A DNA stretch of 64,000 bases from Amycolatopsis mongoliensis (lineage in GTDB: Bacteria; Actinomycetota; Actinomycetes; Mycobacteriales; Pseudonocardiaceae), in assembly GCF_030285665.1 (NCBI RefSeq), contig NZ_CP127295.1, positions 9,052,001-9,116,000 of the forward strand, written 5' to 3'. Position 1 is the first letter of the stretch. Each line of letters begins with the position of its first letter. Shown piece by piece: positions 51,295 to 60,915 of this stretch. The notes beneath the pieces were generated by a model. That model had not been told where the DNA came from. It did no database searches and was given only the letters and a program-made list of their open reading frames with translations. The position numbers and the translations under genes were made by a program.

Positions 51295-52647
51295 ATGTCC
51301 GAACCGGATCTGTTGCTGCCACCGGGATTCCGGTGGGGCGTGGCCACCGCCGCCTACCAGATCGAAGGCGCGTGGGACGCGGACGGGAAAGGACCGTCCA
51401 ACTGGGACACCCGGGCCCACCTCCCGGGTGGCCTGGCCGACGGAGCCACCGGCGACGTCGCCTGCGACCACTACCACCGGCTGGCCGAGGACCTCGACCT
51501 GATGACCGGTCTCGGCGTGGACAGCTACCGGTTCTCGGTCTCGTGGCCGCGGGTCCAGCCCGCCGGGCGCGGCCCCTGGAACGGCCGCGGCCTGGCCTTC
51601 TACGACCGGCTCGTCGACGGCCTGCTGGGCCGGGGCATCGAGCCGATGCTGACGCTGTACCACTGGGACCACCCCCAGCCGATCGAGGACGCCGGCGGTT
51701 GGGCCGATCGTGACACCGCGGCCCGGTACGCCGACTACGCCGAAGGCCTCGCCGTCCGGTTCGGCGACCGCGTCACGCGCTGGATCACGCTCAACGAACC
51801 GCTCTCGGTGATGCATGCCGGGATGACCGGCGCGTCGCAGGAGCCCGTGCGCCGCCACGCTCTCCGGGTGGCCCACCACCTCCTGCTGGGGCACGGCCTG
51901 GCCGTCCGCCGCCTGCGGGCCCGGACCCGGGGCGGGGAGATCGGGATCAGCCTCAACCTCGCCGGGATGACCGCCGCCAGTGAGCGGCCGGAGGACGTCG
52001 GCGCAGCCAGGCGAGCGGAGGTGTTCGAAGACCGGCTGTTCCTCGATCCCCTGCTGTGCGGCGACTACCCCCACCTGGACGGCAGACCCGTGATCGAAGC
52101 CGGCGACACCGACCGCGCGGTCATCGCCGCCCCGCTGGATTTCCTCGGTGTCAACTGGTACGCCCCGGCGCGGGTCGCGGCGTCGGAGTCCGCCGTCTTC
52201 GGCTACGAACGGGTTCCGTTCCCCGGGACGAGCACCAACATGCTCGGCTGGCCGGTGGCACCGGCACGGTTCGGCGTGCTGCTGGGCTGGCTGCGCGAGA
52301 ACTACCCGGGCCTGCCGCCCATCCACATCACGGAGAACGGCTTCCCCGGCCTCGACGAACCCGACGTCACCGGCTCGGTCCAGGACCTGCGGCGCATCGC
52401 CTACCTGCGCAGCTGCCTGCGCCAGGTGCGCGCCGCCCTCGACGCGGGCACGGACATCCGCGGCTACCACGTCTGGTCACTGCTGGACAACCTCGAATGG
52501 GAACACGGCTACCGCCCGCGATTCGGGCTGGTGCACGTCGACTTCACGACGCTCACCCGCACCCCCAAGGCCTCCTACCGGTGGTACCGGCAGCTCATCT
52601 CGGAACAGCGTCACGACGGGAAAGGCGGGCGGACATGGGCCGGCTGA
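51295..52647 (+). CDS. GH1 beta-glucosidase
   Basis: A 450-residue cytosolic glycosidase; ATG 51295 follows GAGGAGAG. GH1 signatures: FRWGVATAAYQIEGAWDADG KGPSNWD at the start, SYRFSVSWPRVQPAG, the acid/base Glu168 in TLNEPL, the nucleophile Glu347 in IHITENGF and the aglycone-side WSLLDNLEWEHGYRPRFGL. No signal peptide, so it cleaves sugars after import. It lies inside the ABC operon and overlaps the next permease gene by 13 bases. Confidence 0.94.
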   Translation: MSEPDLLLPPGFRWGVATAAYQIEGAWDADGKGPSNWDTRAHLPGGLADGATGDVACDHYHRLAEDLDLMTGLGVDSYRFSVSWPRVQPAGRGPWNGRGLAFYDRLVDGLLGRGIEPMLTLYHWDHPQPIEDAGGWADRDTAARYADYAEGLAVRFGDRVTRWITLNEPLSVMHAGMTGASQEPVRRHALRVAHHLLLGHGLAVRRLRARTRGGEIGISLNLAGMTAASERPEDVGAARRAEVFEDRLFLDPLLCGDYPHLDGRPVIEAGDTDRAVIAAPLDFLGVNWYAPARVAASESAVFGYERVPFPGTSTNMLGWPVAPARFGVLLGWLRENYPGLPPIHITENGFPGLDEPDVTGSVQDLRRIAYLRSCLRQVRAALDAGTDIRGYHVWSLLDNLEWEHGYRPRFGLVHVDFTTLTRTPKASYRWYRQLISEQRHDGKGGRTWAG

Positions 52648-53576
52648 TCGCACGCCGCCTGGTGGTGTCGGTGGCGCTCGTCTTCGTCGTCTCGCTGGCG
52701 GCCTTCCTGCTGCAGTCCGCCGCCCCGGGTGATCTCGCGCGCTCGATCCTGGGGCAGAACTTCAGCGTCCCGGCCTACGAACAGCTGCGCCACCAGCTCG
52801 GCCTGGACCAGCCGGTGCTCACGCAGTACTGGCACTGGCTCCGCGACGCGCTGCACGGCGACCTCGGCTCGTCCCCGATCAGCGGGCTTTCGGTCGCGGA
52901 CGAGATCTCCCACCGGCTCCCCGTCACGCTGTCCCTGATCGGCTGCGCGACAACGGTGACGACCCTCGTCGGCGTCGCGCTCGGCGTCGTCAGCGCCGTC
53001 CACGGTGGACGGCTCGGCCGCGTCGTCGACGTGCTCTCGCTCATCGGCTACGCACTGCCCAGTTTCTGGTTCGCCCTCACGATGGTGACCCTGTTCGCGG
53101 TGACCGTCCAGCTGCTGCCCGCCACCGGGTACGTGGCCCTGGGCGCCTCGCCCGCGGGATGGGCCCGCAGCCTGGTGCTGCCGGTCGCGACCCTGGCCCT
53201 GCCCGGCATCGCCGTGTTCGCCAAGCAGACCCGCGACGCGATGCTGGAAGCGCTCTCCCGCGACTACGTGACGGCGTTGCGGGCCAACGGCGTCCCCGAG
53301 GCGTCGGTGGTGCTGCGCCACGCCCTGCGCAACGCGGGGATCCCAGTGGTGACCCTGGTCGGCCTGACGTTCATCGGACTGCTGAGCGGGACGGTGTTCG
53401 TGGAGTCGGTCTTCGCCATGCCGGGCCTGGGCGGCCTGGCCGTGCAGGCCACCTCCCTGCACGACATCCGGATGATCCAGGGCGTGGTGGTGGTGTTCAC
53501 GGTGATCGTCGTCGTGGTCAACCTGGTCGTGGACCTGGCCTACGGCTGGCTCAACCCGAAGGCGCGGATCCGGTGA
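52635..53576 (+). CDS. ABC transporter permease (DppB/OppB type)
   Basis: A 313-residue membrane protein with six TM segments: LIARRLVVSVALVFVVSLAA, the N-terminal loop (GQNFSVPAYEQLRHQLGLDQ PVLTQYWHWL), the coupling region DAMLEALSRDYVTALRANGV PEASVVLRHALRNA (the EAA motif) and the end FVESVFAMPGLGGLAVQAT. Standard DppB length and order. It begins within the end of the GH1 gene and its stop overlaps the following start (GTGA). Confidence 0.92.
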   Translation: MGRLIARRLVVSVALVFVVSLAAFLLQSAAPGDLARSILGQNFSVPAYEQLRHQLGLDQPVLTQYWHWLRDALHGDLGSSPISGLSVADEISHRLPVTLSLIGCATTVTTLVGVALGVVSAVHGGRLGRVVDVLSLIGYALPSFWFALTMVTLFAVTVQLLPATGYVALGASPAGWARSLVLPVATLALPGIAVFAKQTRDAMLEALSRDYVTALRANGVPEASVVLRHALRNAGIPVVTLVGLTFIGLLSGTVFVESVFAMPGLGGLAVQATSLHDIRMIQGVVVVFTVIVVVVNLVVDLAYGWLNPKARIR

Positions 53577-55513
53577 CCGCGGGCATCGAGGAGTTCGTCG
53601 CCCGGGGCACCCGGCCGGGGCGACGGTGGCGGACCGCACTCCGCCGCCCGCTCGCCCTGCTGCCGTTGGGATATCTCGCGCTGCTCGTGGCCGGTTCCGC
53701 GCTGGCTCCGGTCCTCGCACCGTACAGCCCGGTGGCGACGGACCTGGACCAGGTGCTGGCCGGGCCGGGCCGGGCGCACTGGCTCGGCACCGACGCGCTC
53801 GGCCGGGACGTCCTGACGCGGCTGATGTACGGCGGGCAGGTCAGCCTGCTGCACGCCGGGATCGTCGTCGCCACCGTCGTCGGGGTCGGCGTCACCGGCG
53901 GGATCGTCGCCGGGTACCTGGACGGCTGGTTCGACCGGGCGTTCACCTGGGTGGTCGACGTGCTGCTCGCGATCCCGGTCCTGATGACCCTGCTCGTGGT
54001 GCTCACCGTCGTGGGCGAGCACCAAACCGTCGTGATGGTCGCGCTCGGCGTCCTCGTCTCACCCGGTCTCGCCCGCGTGGTCCGCGGCGCCACCTTGGCG
54101 GTGCGCAAGGAGCTCTACGTCTCCGCCGCCCGGGTGTGCGGGCTGCCCCACCACCGGATCGTGACGGCGCACGTCCTGCCGCGGATCGCCGGCCCGATCA
54201 TCGTCCAGGTCTCGCTGCTCGCCGGCGGCGCGCTGCTCATCGACGCCGGGCTCAGCTACCTCGGGTTCGGTGCGCAACCGCCGGATCCCACGTGGGGAGA
54301 CATGATCGCGCAAGCCGCGTCGGTGATCGACCGGCAGCCGTGGCTGCTCGTGCCCCCCGGGGTCGTGCTCGGCCTGGCGATCCTGGCCTTCGGCCTGCTC
54401 GGCGACGTCGTCCGGGACGCCACCGCCGAGCACCCGGAGCCCCTCCGCGACCGGCTGCACCGCGCGCACCGGGCGCCCGCGCCGGCGCTGACCCCGCGGA
54501 AGGAGACCTCGGCCGCGCTGCTCTCGCTGCGGGACGTGGCGGTCACGCTGCCCGGCGCCCACGGCGACCAGGTCGTGGTCGAAGACCTCGACCTGGACAT
54601 CGGCCGCGGCGAAACCGTCGCACTGGTCGGCGAATCCGGCTGTGGCAAGTCGATCACCGGCCGCGCGATCTTGGACCTGCTCCCGGCGGGCGGCGCGGTC
54701 ACCGCCGGGAGCCTCCTGTTCGACGGCGCCGATCTGGCCCTCGCCGGAGCCCGGGCGATGCGCCGGCTGCGCGGCTCGCGGATCGCCCTGATTTCGCAGG
54801 ACCCGGTGGGCGCGCTCGACCCGGTGTTCACCGTGGCGCACCAGGTGGGCGAGCTCGTCCGGTTGCGCCACGGCGGATCACGGGCCGAGGTCCGGGAACG
54901 AACCCTCGGCCTGCTGGACGACGTGAACCTGCCGGAACCCGAACTGGTGGGGCGCCGCTACCCGCACGAGCTGTCCGGGGGCATGGCCCAGCGCGTCGCG
55001 ATCGCCATGGCGCTGGCCGGGGAGCCGAGCCTGCTCATCGCCGACGAGCCGACCACCGCACTGGACGTCACGGTGCAGGCCGAGGTGCTCGGGCTGCTCC
55101 GGCGGCTGCAGGCCGAACGCGGGATGGCGATCCTCCTGATCACGCACGACTGGTCGGTGGTCGCCGGCTTCTGCCGGCGCGCCTACGTCATGTACGCCGG
55201 GCACATCGTGGAATCCGGTGTGGTCGGTGACCTGCTGGCCCGGCCCCGCCACCCCTACACCGAGGGGCTGCTCGGCGCTATGCCGAGCCGGGCCCGCCGG
55301 GGCGGGCGGCTGGCGGCCATTCCCGGCACGGTGCCGGAACCGGCGCACTGGCCCCGCGGCTGTCACTTCGCGCCGCGATGCGCCCTCGCGACGGCCGAGT
55401 GCGCCGAAGCGCCGATCCCCGTGTTCGAGCCCGCCACCGGGCACCGCACCCGGTGCCTCCACCACATCAAGCTGCTGCCCGGAGGAGAACGCGATGACCG
55501 CGCCACTGCTTGA
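53573..55513 (+). CDS. fused ABC permease (DppC type) and ATPase (DppD type)
   Basis: A 646-residue two-domain protein. Residues 1-300 are a DppC permease ([20 protein letters not shown], six TM segments, EAA-like [40 protein letters not shown]). Residues about 325-646 are the ATPase: Walker [10 protein letters not shown]-loop [11 protein letters not shown], signature LSGGMAQR, Walker [13 protein letters not shown]-loop LITHDWS, and the C-terminal oligopeptide motif GCHFAPRC with further Cys that may bind an iron-sulfur cluster, as in other DppD/OppD ends. No internal stop or frameshift, so the fusion is genuine. Confidence 0.92.
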   Translation: MTAGIEEFVARGTRPGRRWRTALRRPLALLPLGYLALLVAGSALAPVLAPYSPVATDLDQVLAGPGRAHWLGTDALGRDVLTRLMYGGQVSLLHAGIVVATVVGVGVTGGIVAGYLDGWFDRAFTWVVDVLLAIPVLMTLLVVLTVVGEHQTVVMVALGVLVSPGLARVVRGATLAVRKELYVSAARVCGLPHHRIVTAHVLPRIAGPIIVQVSLLAGGALLIDAGLSYLGFGAQPPDPTWGDMIAQAASVIDRQPWLLVPPGVVLGLAILAFGLLGDVVRDATAEHPEPLRDRLHRAHRAPAPALTPRKETSAALLSLRDVAVTLPGAHGDQVVVEDLDLDIGRGETVALVGESGCGKSITGRAILDLLPAGGAVTAGSLLFDGADLALAGARAMRRLRGSRIALISQDPVGALDPVFTVAHQVGELVRLRHGGSRAEVRERTLGLLDDVNLPEPELVGRRYPHELSGGMAQRVAIAMALAGEPSLLIADEPTTALDVTVQAEVLGLLRRLQAERGMAILLITHDWSVVAGFCRRAYVMYAGHIVESGVVGDLLARPRHPYTEGLLGAMPSRARRGGRLAAIPGTVPEPAHWPRGCHFAPRCALATAECAEAPIPVFEPATGHRTRCLHHIKLLPGGERDDRATA

Positions 55514-56255
55514 GCTCCGCGACCTGCGCGTCGAATACCGGGCGCGGCACCCGGCGGTGGACGCGGTGAACCTCGTGCTGCAACCGGGCGAAACCCTCGG
55601 CCTGATCGGCGAATCCGGCTCCGGGAAGTCGACGATCGGGCACGCGATCGTCGGTCTGGTCCGCCCCACGGGCGGCCGGATCCTGTTCTTCGGCGAGGAC
55701 ATCACGCACGCGACCGCCCGGCGTCGACGTGAGCTGAGCAGGCACCTGCAGATCGTGTTCCAGGATCCGCACGGGTCGCTCAACCCGTCGCGCACCGTCG
55801 GCAGCACGCTCGCCGAACCCCTGCGGGTCGTCCGCCGGCTGTCCCGCCGGGCGGCCGAGGCGCAGGTCGCGGACGTCCTCCGGCAGGTCGGGATGCCCGC
55901 CGCCGCGGCAGCCCGGCACCCCAGCGCGTTCTCCGGCGGCCAGCTCCAGCGCATCGCCATCGCCCGCGCCCTGGTGCTGGAGCCGGAACTGGTCGTCTGC
56001 GACGAGCCGACCAGCGCGCTCGACCTGTCCGTGCAGGCCCAGATCCTCAACCTGCTGCTGGACCTGCAGCAGCGGCTCGGCCTCAGCTACCTGTTCATCT
56101 CCCACGACATCGACGTCGTCCGGTTCGCGTGTCACCGGGCCGCGGTGCTGCGGCACGGCCGGATCGTCGAGCAGGGCCCGGTCGGCAGCCTCACCGGCGC
56201 CCCTGCCCACGCGTACACGCGAGCCTTGCTCGGTGCGGTCCCGGACGCGGGCTGA
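55494..56255 (+). CDS. ABC transporter ATPase (DppF/OppF type)
   Basis: A 253-residue ATPase; ATG 55494 follows GGAGGAG and lies 20 bases inside the previous gene. Walker A GESGSGKS, Q-loop IVFQDPHGSLNPSRTVG, signature FSGGQLQR, Walker B LVVCDEPTSALD, H-loop FISHDID. With the fused protein it completes the two-ATPase importer. The CDS ends the plus-strand operon; a repeat-rich stretch separates it from the convergent glycosyltransferase. Confidence 0.93.
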   Translation: MTAPLLELRDLRVEYRARHPAVDAVNLVLQPGETLGLIGESGSGKSTIGHAIVGLVRPTGGRILFFGEDITHATARRRRELSRHLQIVFQDPHGSLNPSRTVGSTLAEPLRVVRRLSRRAAEAQVADVLRQVGMPAAAAARHPSAFSGGQLQRIAIARALVLEPELVVCDEPTSALDLSVQAQILNLLLDLQQRLGLSYLFISHDIDVVRFACHRAAVLRHGRIVEQGPVGSLTGAPAHAYTRALLGAVPDAG

Positions 56256-56320
56256 CCGGAGCCGGCCCTCCCGCCTGGTGTCGCGCGTCCGAGGTTCGTT
56301 GACAGGGGCCCGGGGTCGCG

Positions 56321-56399
56321 CCCCAATGTGGCGTTGGTTGCGTCTGACGCACCGAACGCCACATTGGGTGCGTGGAACGCACCGAACGCCACATTGGGG
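56321..56399. repeat. intergenic repeat with direct and inverted copies
   Basis: GCACCGAACGCCACATTGGG occurs twice (56349 and 56379) and its inverse, CCCCAATGTGGCGTT, once (56321-56335). The outer pair is a perfect 15-base inverted repeat (56321-56335 with 56385-56399). It sits between convergent operons and can fold into a large hairpin, so it may end both transcripts. The core resembles intergenic repeats I remember from Amycolatopsis genomes. Confidence 0.75.
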
Positions 56400-56442
56400 T
56401 GCTCGGCCCGAACGTCAAACACCTTGCGACGCCCTCCTCTGC

Positions 56443-57717
56443 CTAGGTGATCGCTTCCAGGACCTTCACCGCGTGCCCGATCCCGTCCTCCGCGCGGATC
56501 AGCTCGCCCAGTTCCCGCGCCCGATCCGGCGCGGTCCCCGCGACCACGTCGCCGATCGCCCGGGCCAGGCCGCTCGCCGTCAGCTCCCGCAGCGGCTGCG
56601 GCCGCGGCGCGACACCCAGCGCGGCCAGCCGCCGCCCGAAGAACGGCTGGTCGAACATGAACGGGCAGACCACCTGCGGGCGTCCCGCGGCCAGTGCCGC
56701 GGCCGTGGTGCCCGCTCCCCCGTGGTGCACGACCGCCGCCATGCGCGGGAAGAGCCAGTCGTGCGGCGCCTGCGTCAGGCAGAACGCGTCGCGCCCCAGG
56801 CCGTCGGGCCGGATGCCACCGCGGCCCAGCGCGACGACCGCCCGGACCCCGGCCACCCGCAGGGCGGCGGCGACGATCTGCCCGGTGCGGGCGGGGTCGC
56901 TGCCGACCATGCTGCCGAAGCCGAGGTAGACCGGCGGTTCCCCGGCGGCGAGAAAGGCGGCCAGGTCGGCCGGGGGCGTCCACGGGAGCCGTGGCTGCAG
57001 GAAGAAGAACCCGGACGTGTGCACGAACTCCGGGTACCGCGCCCGGGGCGGCAGGAGATGCCTGCTGAAGGCCTGCAGCACGGGTGCCCGGGTGCCGTCG
57101 GGACGCCGGAGCGGGTCGTGGGCGAACCGGCGGCGGGGCAGGCCGAGCCCGTGCCGCCGGAACCGCCCGGCACTCCCGGTCAAGGCCCGCACGAACGTCT
57201 TCGTCGACAGGTAGGACGCCCGGTTGAACGCCGCGGGCAGCGCGAACGGGAACAGGGGGTCGGCGAACGACGAGGTCGGCACCCAGAACGGTTGCAGGCA
57301 CACCGGGACCGCCGGGACGCCGAGCAGTTCGGCGATCGCCTGCCCGGGAACGTTGACCTGGTGCACGACGACGTCGACGTCGTCGTCCTCGGCCAGGACC
57401 CGGCCCAGCGAGGCCAGGTCGTCGAACACCCGCTGCATCGCGACGCGGTTGCGCCGGAGCAGCTGCCACCCGAGCCGTTTCCCGCGCACCCCGCGGAAGT
57501 TGCGTTCGACCGCCTCCCACGCCGCCCGGTCGTCGACCAGCTTGTTCGTTCCGTCGTCGAGCGGGACCAGCCGCGCGCAGAACGGGTCGGCGAGCGCGGC
57601 CGACGACGTGGGCACGGCCAGCACCACCTCGTGCCCGGCCTCGGTCAGCGCCGCGGCCAGTGCCGCGAACGGCTGGACGTCGCCACGGCTGCCGTGGGTC
57701 AGCAACAGAGCCTTCAC
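56443..57717 (-). CDS. UGT/MGT-type glycosyltransferase (GT1/GT28 fold)
   Basis: A 424-residue enzyme; GTG 57717 follows GGGAGGA. N-terminal acceptor domain begins ALLLTHGSRGDVQPFAALAA; C-terminal NDP-sugar domain has VYLGFGSMVGSDPARTGQIV, LTQAPHDWLFPRMAAVVHHG GAGTTAAALAAGRPQVVCPF (the HHGGAGTT sugar-nucleotide motif) and FMFDQPFFGRRL. This is the family of macrolide, glycopeptide and sterol glycosyltransferases. Last gene of the minus-strand biosynthetic/export operon, 13 bases after the acyltransferase. Predicted to glycosylate a metabolite; sugar and acceptor unknown. Confidence 0.92.
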   Translation of the reverse strand: MKALLLTHGSRGDVQPFAALAAALTEAGHEVVLAVPTSSAALADPFCARLVPLDDGTNKLVDDRAAWEAVERNFRGVRGKRLGWQLLRRNRVAMQRVFDDLASLGRVLAEDDDVDVVVHQVNVPGQAIAELLGVPAVPVCLQPFWVPTSSFADPLFPFALPAAFNRASYLSTKTFVRALTGSAGRFRRHGLGLPRRRFAHDPLRRPDGTRAPVLQAFSRHLLPPRARYPEFVHTSGFFFLQPRLPWTPPADLAAFLAAGEPPVYLGFGSMVGSDPARTGQIVAAALRVAGVRAVVALGRGGIRPDGLGRDAFCLTQAPHDWLFPRMAAVVHHGGAGTTAAALAAGRPQVVCPFMFDQPFFGRRLAALGVAPRPQPLRELTASGLARAIGDVVAGTAPDRARELGELIRAEDGIGHAVKVLEAIT

Positions 57718-57730
57718 GAACCGGTCCTCC

Positions 57731-58927
57731 CTAGGCCGAAGCACCGACGATGAGCAGCTGCTCGTACAGCTCGCGGACGACCCGGTCGACGTCGCCCCGG
57801 GTGAAGAACCGGTCGGTGAAGATGTACAGCACCGTCAACCGGTCCCGGTACGTGGAGACGTAGTAGCCGGGGAAGAACGTGTCGCCGACGGTGTTGAGGA
57901 TGTGGATCTCGGTGAACGCCACCCCGGCCGGGGCGGGGAACTCTTCGACGACACCGAGGTTGCTGATCAGCGCGTAGGAGAGGTTGCGCCCGAGGGTGTC
58001 CTCCATCGGTGCCGGGTCGCGACCCCCTTCCGGCGTCGCGAGCACTTCGTCCATCCGCGCCTTGACCTCCCGGCCGATGAGGACCGGGCTCAGCCGCGGG
58101 GACACGGCCGTTTCGGCCACGTAGGACATCATGAAGTTGGTCGTCTCGAGCTCGCCCACCGGCGGGTCGACCCGGCGCCGGAAGTCGACCGGCGAGACGC
58201 AGTACATCGGCGCGGCTTCCCGCCCGCCCGCCAGGACGCGTTGTGCCAGCAGGATCGCGCCGGCGACCAGGCCGTGCACGGTCGTCTCGTACCGGCGCGC
58301 CGCGCGCTTGAGCCACTGCGTCTCCTCGACGCCGAGCCGCAGGTAGCCGCTGATCAGGCCCGCGGTCCCGGCCGTCGGCTCGGGCGGGACCGCGGAGTGG
58401 AACAGCCGCCGGTCGTAGGGGATCAGGCCGAGCCGCTCGTGGAACAGGGCGGCGGGCGGCGCCGGCAGTGCCGTGCCCGGCTCGCACACCGGCTCGTCCC
58501 CCTCCGCGAACGCGGTGAACAGCCGCAGCAGTTCGCGGAAGGTGCCGAGCCACGCGTTCGCGTCGGTGATCGAATGGTCGGTGCGCAGGGCGACGTACCC
58601 GTGCCGGTCCCCCCGGACGTGCACGAGATCGGCGACCCCGGCCCTGGCGTCCCACGGCAGCGCGGTGATCTTCGCCAGCACGTCCGGCTCGTCCTCGAGG
58701 ACGAGCAGGTCCGGCTCGTGTTCGGGCGAAACGGCGAGGACCGCTTCCGGCGCGGTGCCCCGGATCCGGGCCCGCAGGACCGGGTGCACCGCGCACAGGT
58801 GCCGGAACGCGCGGGCGAGCGCGTCGGCGTCCAGGTCACCTTGGTACTCCGCGGCCATGATCACGACCCGGTCGAGGTGGGCCAGCTCCAGGTAGTTCAG
58901 CGGACGTTCCAGCATGGTCAGGTCCAT
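57731..58927 (-). CDS. PapA-like acyltransferase (condensation-domain fold)
   Basis: A 398-residue protein of the condensation/PapA superfamily: ERPLNYLELAHLDRVVIMAA, LARAFRHLCAVHPVLRARIR, the HxxxD catalytic motif at His118-Asp122 (DHSITDAN), YCVSPVDFRRRVDPPV and LSYALISNLGVVEEFPAPAG. Related enzymes (PapA5 and kin) move acyl groups from a thioester to an alcohol of a polyketide or sugar. ATG 58927 overlaps the upstream hydrolase by 10 bases, after GGGAG. With the KAS III and glycosyltransferase genes it suggests an O-acylated glycoside product. Confidence 0.88.
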   Translation of the reverse strand: MDLTMLERPLNYLELAHLDRVVIMAAEYQGDLDADALARAFRHLCAVHPVLRARIRGTAPEAVLAVSPEHEPDLLVLEDEPDVLAKITALPWDARAGVADLVHVRGDRHGYVALRTDHSITDANAWLGTFRELLRLFTAFAEGDEPVCEPGTALPAPPAALFHERLGLIPYDRRLFHSAVPPEPTAGTAGLISGYLRLGVEETQWLKRAARRYETTVHGLVAGAILLAQRVLAGGREAAPMYCVSPVDFRRRVDPPVGELETTNFMMSYVAETAVSPRLSPVLIGREVKARMDEVLATPEGGRDPAPMEDTLGRNLSYALISNLGVVEEFPAPAGVAFTEIHILNTVGDTFFPGYYVSTYRDRLTVLYIFTDRFFTRGDVDRVVRELYEQLLIVGASA

Positions 58928-60915
58928 TTCCACTCCCGCGTGAAGAACTGCGTGCCGTTGACGAGCACCTCGGCCGACACGGCCGCGTCCGCGGTCCCCA
59001 TGTCGATCCCGGCCCGGACGACGACCCGGTCGCCGTCCGGGGTTTCCGCGCTCTTCTCGCCGGTCGCCGTCATGCGGGCGGCCGCCGGGTCGTGCTCGGG
59101 CACGCCGAGATCGACCTGCGTGGTCATGGCGAGGAAGTCGCGGTCGTCGCCCGGGAACCGGATGCGGTCCCGCTTCTCCACCGTCAGCCGTACCGACGAG
59201 CGAAGGTGGTCGCGGGCGATTTCCCAGCGGTCGTGACCGGGCCCGCCCGTGCCCCGGCGTTCCGGCAGCGGGACCAGCAGGTCGGTGAGTGCCTCCGGGT
59301 CGCCGGCCGGCAGGCTGAGCGTGGTCGCCTGGTGGCCTTCGTATTCTTCGGCGGCGAGGCCGACGTAGTCGCCGGGGCCACGGATCACCCGGATGCCGAG
59401 CAGTCCCGGCTCCGGGGCCGGCCACAGCCGCGGGATGTCCGCCTCGGCCAGGACCAGCCGCACGCGGTGGCCCGCGGCGACCTGGTAGCACGTCGGGTCG
59501 AGCAGGACCTGCACGACGTCGTCGCGCCGCGCGGGCTGCCGGGCCAGGTCCACCGTGCCCGCCGAGACGAGCAGCGACCGGTCCTGTTCGTCGACGTCGG
59601 TCACCTTGAGCACGCACCGGGTGGCGGTCGTCCCGGGACCCAGCAGCAGCCGCACGGCCGGGCGCCCGGCGATCAGCAACGGCTCCGGCAGCGGCGCACT
59701 GGTGAACGCGAGCGTCCGGGCGTCGTCGTCGTGCTGGTCCAGCGGGTAGCCGAACCGGTCGGTCGGGTGCTTCGTCAGCCCGCTCAGCGCGCCGACGGTC
59801 GGGTCGCCCCGGCCGGTGACCGTGGCGACCGCCGACGGCCGGCTGCCCGGGGCGGACCGGTACAGGTGCCCCGAGCGGGACGCGACGAAGACGTGGTCCG
59901 CCTTCTTGTCCGGCGGCCACTGCTCCGCCCGCACCCAGCGGGCGCCCGCACCCTGGACGAAGAACGTCGCGGTCCGCTCGGAGCTACCCGGCCGCGGCTT
60001 CCGGCCGTGCAGCCACCGGTCCCACCAGGCGCAGGCCAGCGTGACCGACGGGAACGGCCCGACCGGCGCGACGTCCGGGAACGTGTGCAGCCACGGCCCG
60101 GCGATCAGCTGCTTGGGCGCCCTGATCTCCTGGTAGGCGGCGATCATCCCGTCGCAGAACAGATCACGCCACCCCGCCACGCACAACGACGGCACGGTGA
60201 TCCGCCCCGCATCGATCCGGCGCTGCGCCCACACTTCGTGGCCGGGCGGGTGTTTCCAGGCGTCGGCGAACCACGGCTCGAACTTCTCCAGCCGTTCCTT
60301 CCACAGGCTTGCGTAGTTCTCCCGGTCCTCGCCGCGCAGCGGGGGCAGCAGGGCGCAAAAGATGTTGTACAGGCTCAGGTGCCCGAACATCCCGATCCCG
60401 CCCCGCAGGCCGGCCGGGTGCACGAGGTCGCGCTCGACGTCGGTCCAGCCCATCACGGGGAAGATCGCCTTCAAGGCCGGCGGGCGCTGGGCCGCGACGG
60501 CGAGCGTCGTCAGGCCGCCGTGCGACAGGCCCCACATGCCGACCCGGCCGGTGGACCACGGCTGCGCGGCGGCCCACTCCACCACCGATACGCCGTCGGC
60601 GACCTCGCCCGGGCTGAGCAGCGGCCGCGGCGTTCCCTCGGACGTGCCGATGCCGAAGCAGTCCACGTAGAGCACCGCGTAGCCGCGTTCCGCGAAGTAC
60701 CGCAGGTACCGGCTCGCCGCGAGGCCGCCGAGGCCGTCCTTGCGTCCGGTGTGGAGCGTCACCAGCACCGGGACCCGTTTCGCCGTCTTCGGCAGGTAGA
60801 GGTCGGCGCCGAGGGTCAGCCCGGGCTCGCTCGACGGGATGCGGACGTCACCGCGGAAGTCGACGTCGTGGACGGGCGGGCGGGAGCGCGGCACCCGCAC
60901 CGGGGGCCGGATCAC
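58918..60915 (-). CDS. CocE/NonD family (S15-like) hydrolase, second copy
   Basis: A 665-residue hydrolase starting at a GTG that overlaps the KAS III stop (GTGA). Same plan as the gene at 47818: nucleophile Ser131 in MWGLSHGGLTT (GLSHG instead of the usual GxSYG), CVAGWRDLFCDGMIAAYQEI, IAGPWLHTFPDVAP, and a C-terminal jelly-roll (CVLKVTDVDEQDRSLLVSAG). The shared stretches mark the two as paralogues with different operons. Placed between KAS III and the acyltransferase, it may edit or trim acyl groups during biosynthesis. Confidence 0.9.
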   Translation of the reverse strand: MIRPPVRVPRSRPPVHDVDFRGDVRIPSSEPGLTLGADLYLPKTAKRVPVLVTLHTGRKDGLGGLAASRYLRYFAERGYAVLYVDCFGIGTSEGTPRPLLSPGEVADGVSVVEWAAAQPWSTGRVGMWGLSHGGLTTLAVAAQRPPALKAIFPVMGWTDVERDLVHPAGLRGGIGMFGHLSLYNIFCALLPPLRGEDRENYASLWKERLEKFEPWFADAWKHPPGHEVWAQRRIDAGRITVPSLCVAGWRDLFCDGMIAAYQEIRAPKQLIAGPWLHTFPDVAPVGPFPSVTLACAWWDRWLHGRKPRPGSSERTATFFVQGAGARWVRAEQWPPDKKADHVFVASRSGHLYRSAPGSRPSAVATVTGRGDPTVGALSGLTKHPTDRFGYPLDQHDDDARTLAFTSAPLPEPLLIAGRPAVRLLLGPGTTATRCVLKVTDVDEQDRSLLVSAGTVDLARQPARRDDVVQVLLDPTCYQVAAGHRVRLVLAEADIPRLWPAPEPGLLGIRVIRGPGDYVGLAAEEYEGHQATTLSLPAGDPEALTDLLVPLPERRGTGGPGHDRWEIARDHLRSSVRLTVEKRDRIRFPGDDRDFLAMTTQVDLGVPEHDPAAARMTATGEKSAETPDGDRVVVRAGIDMGTADAAVSAEVLVNGTQFFTREWKWT

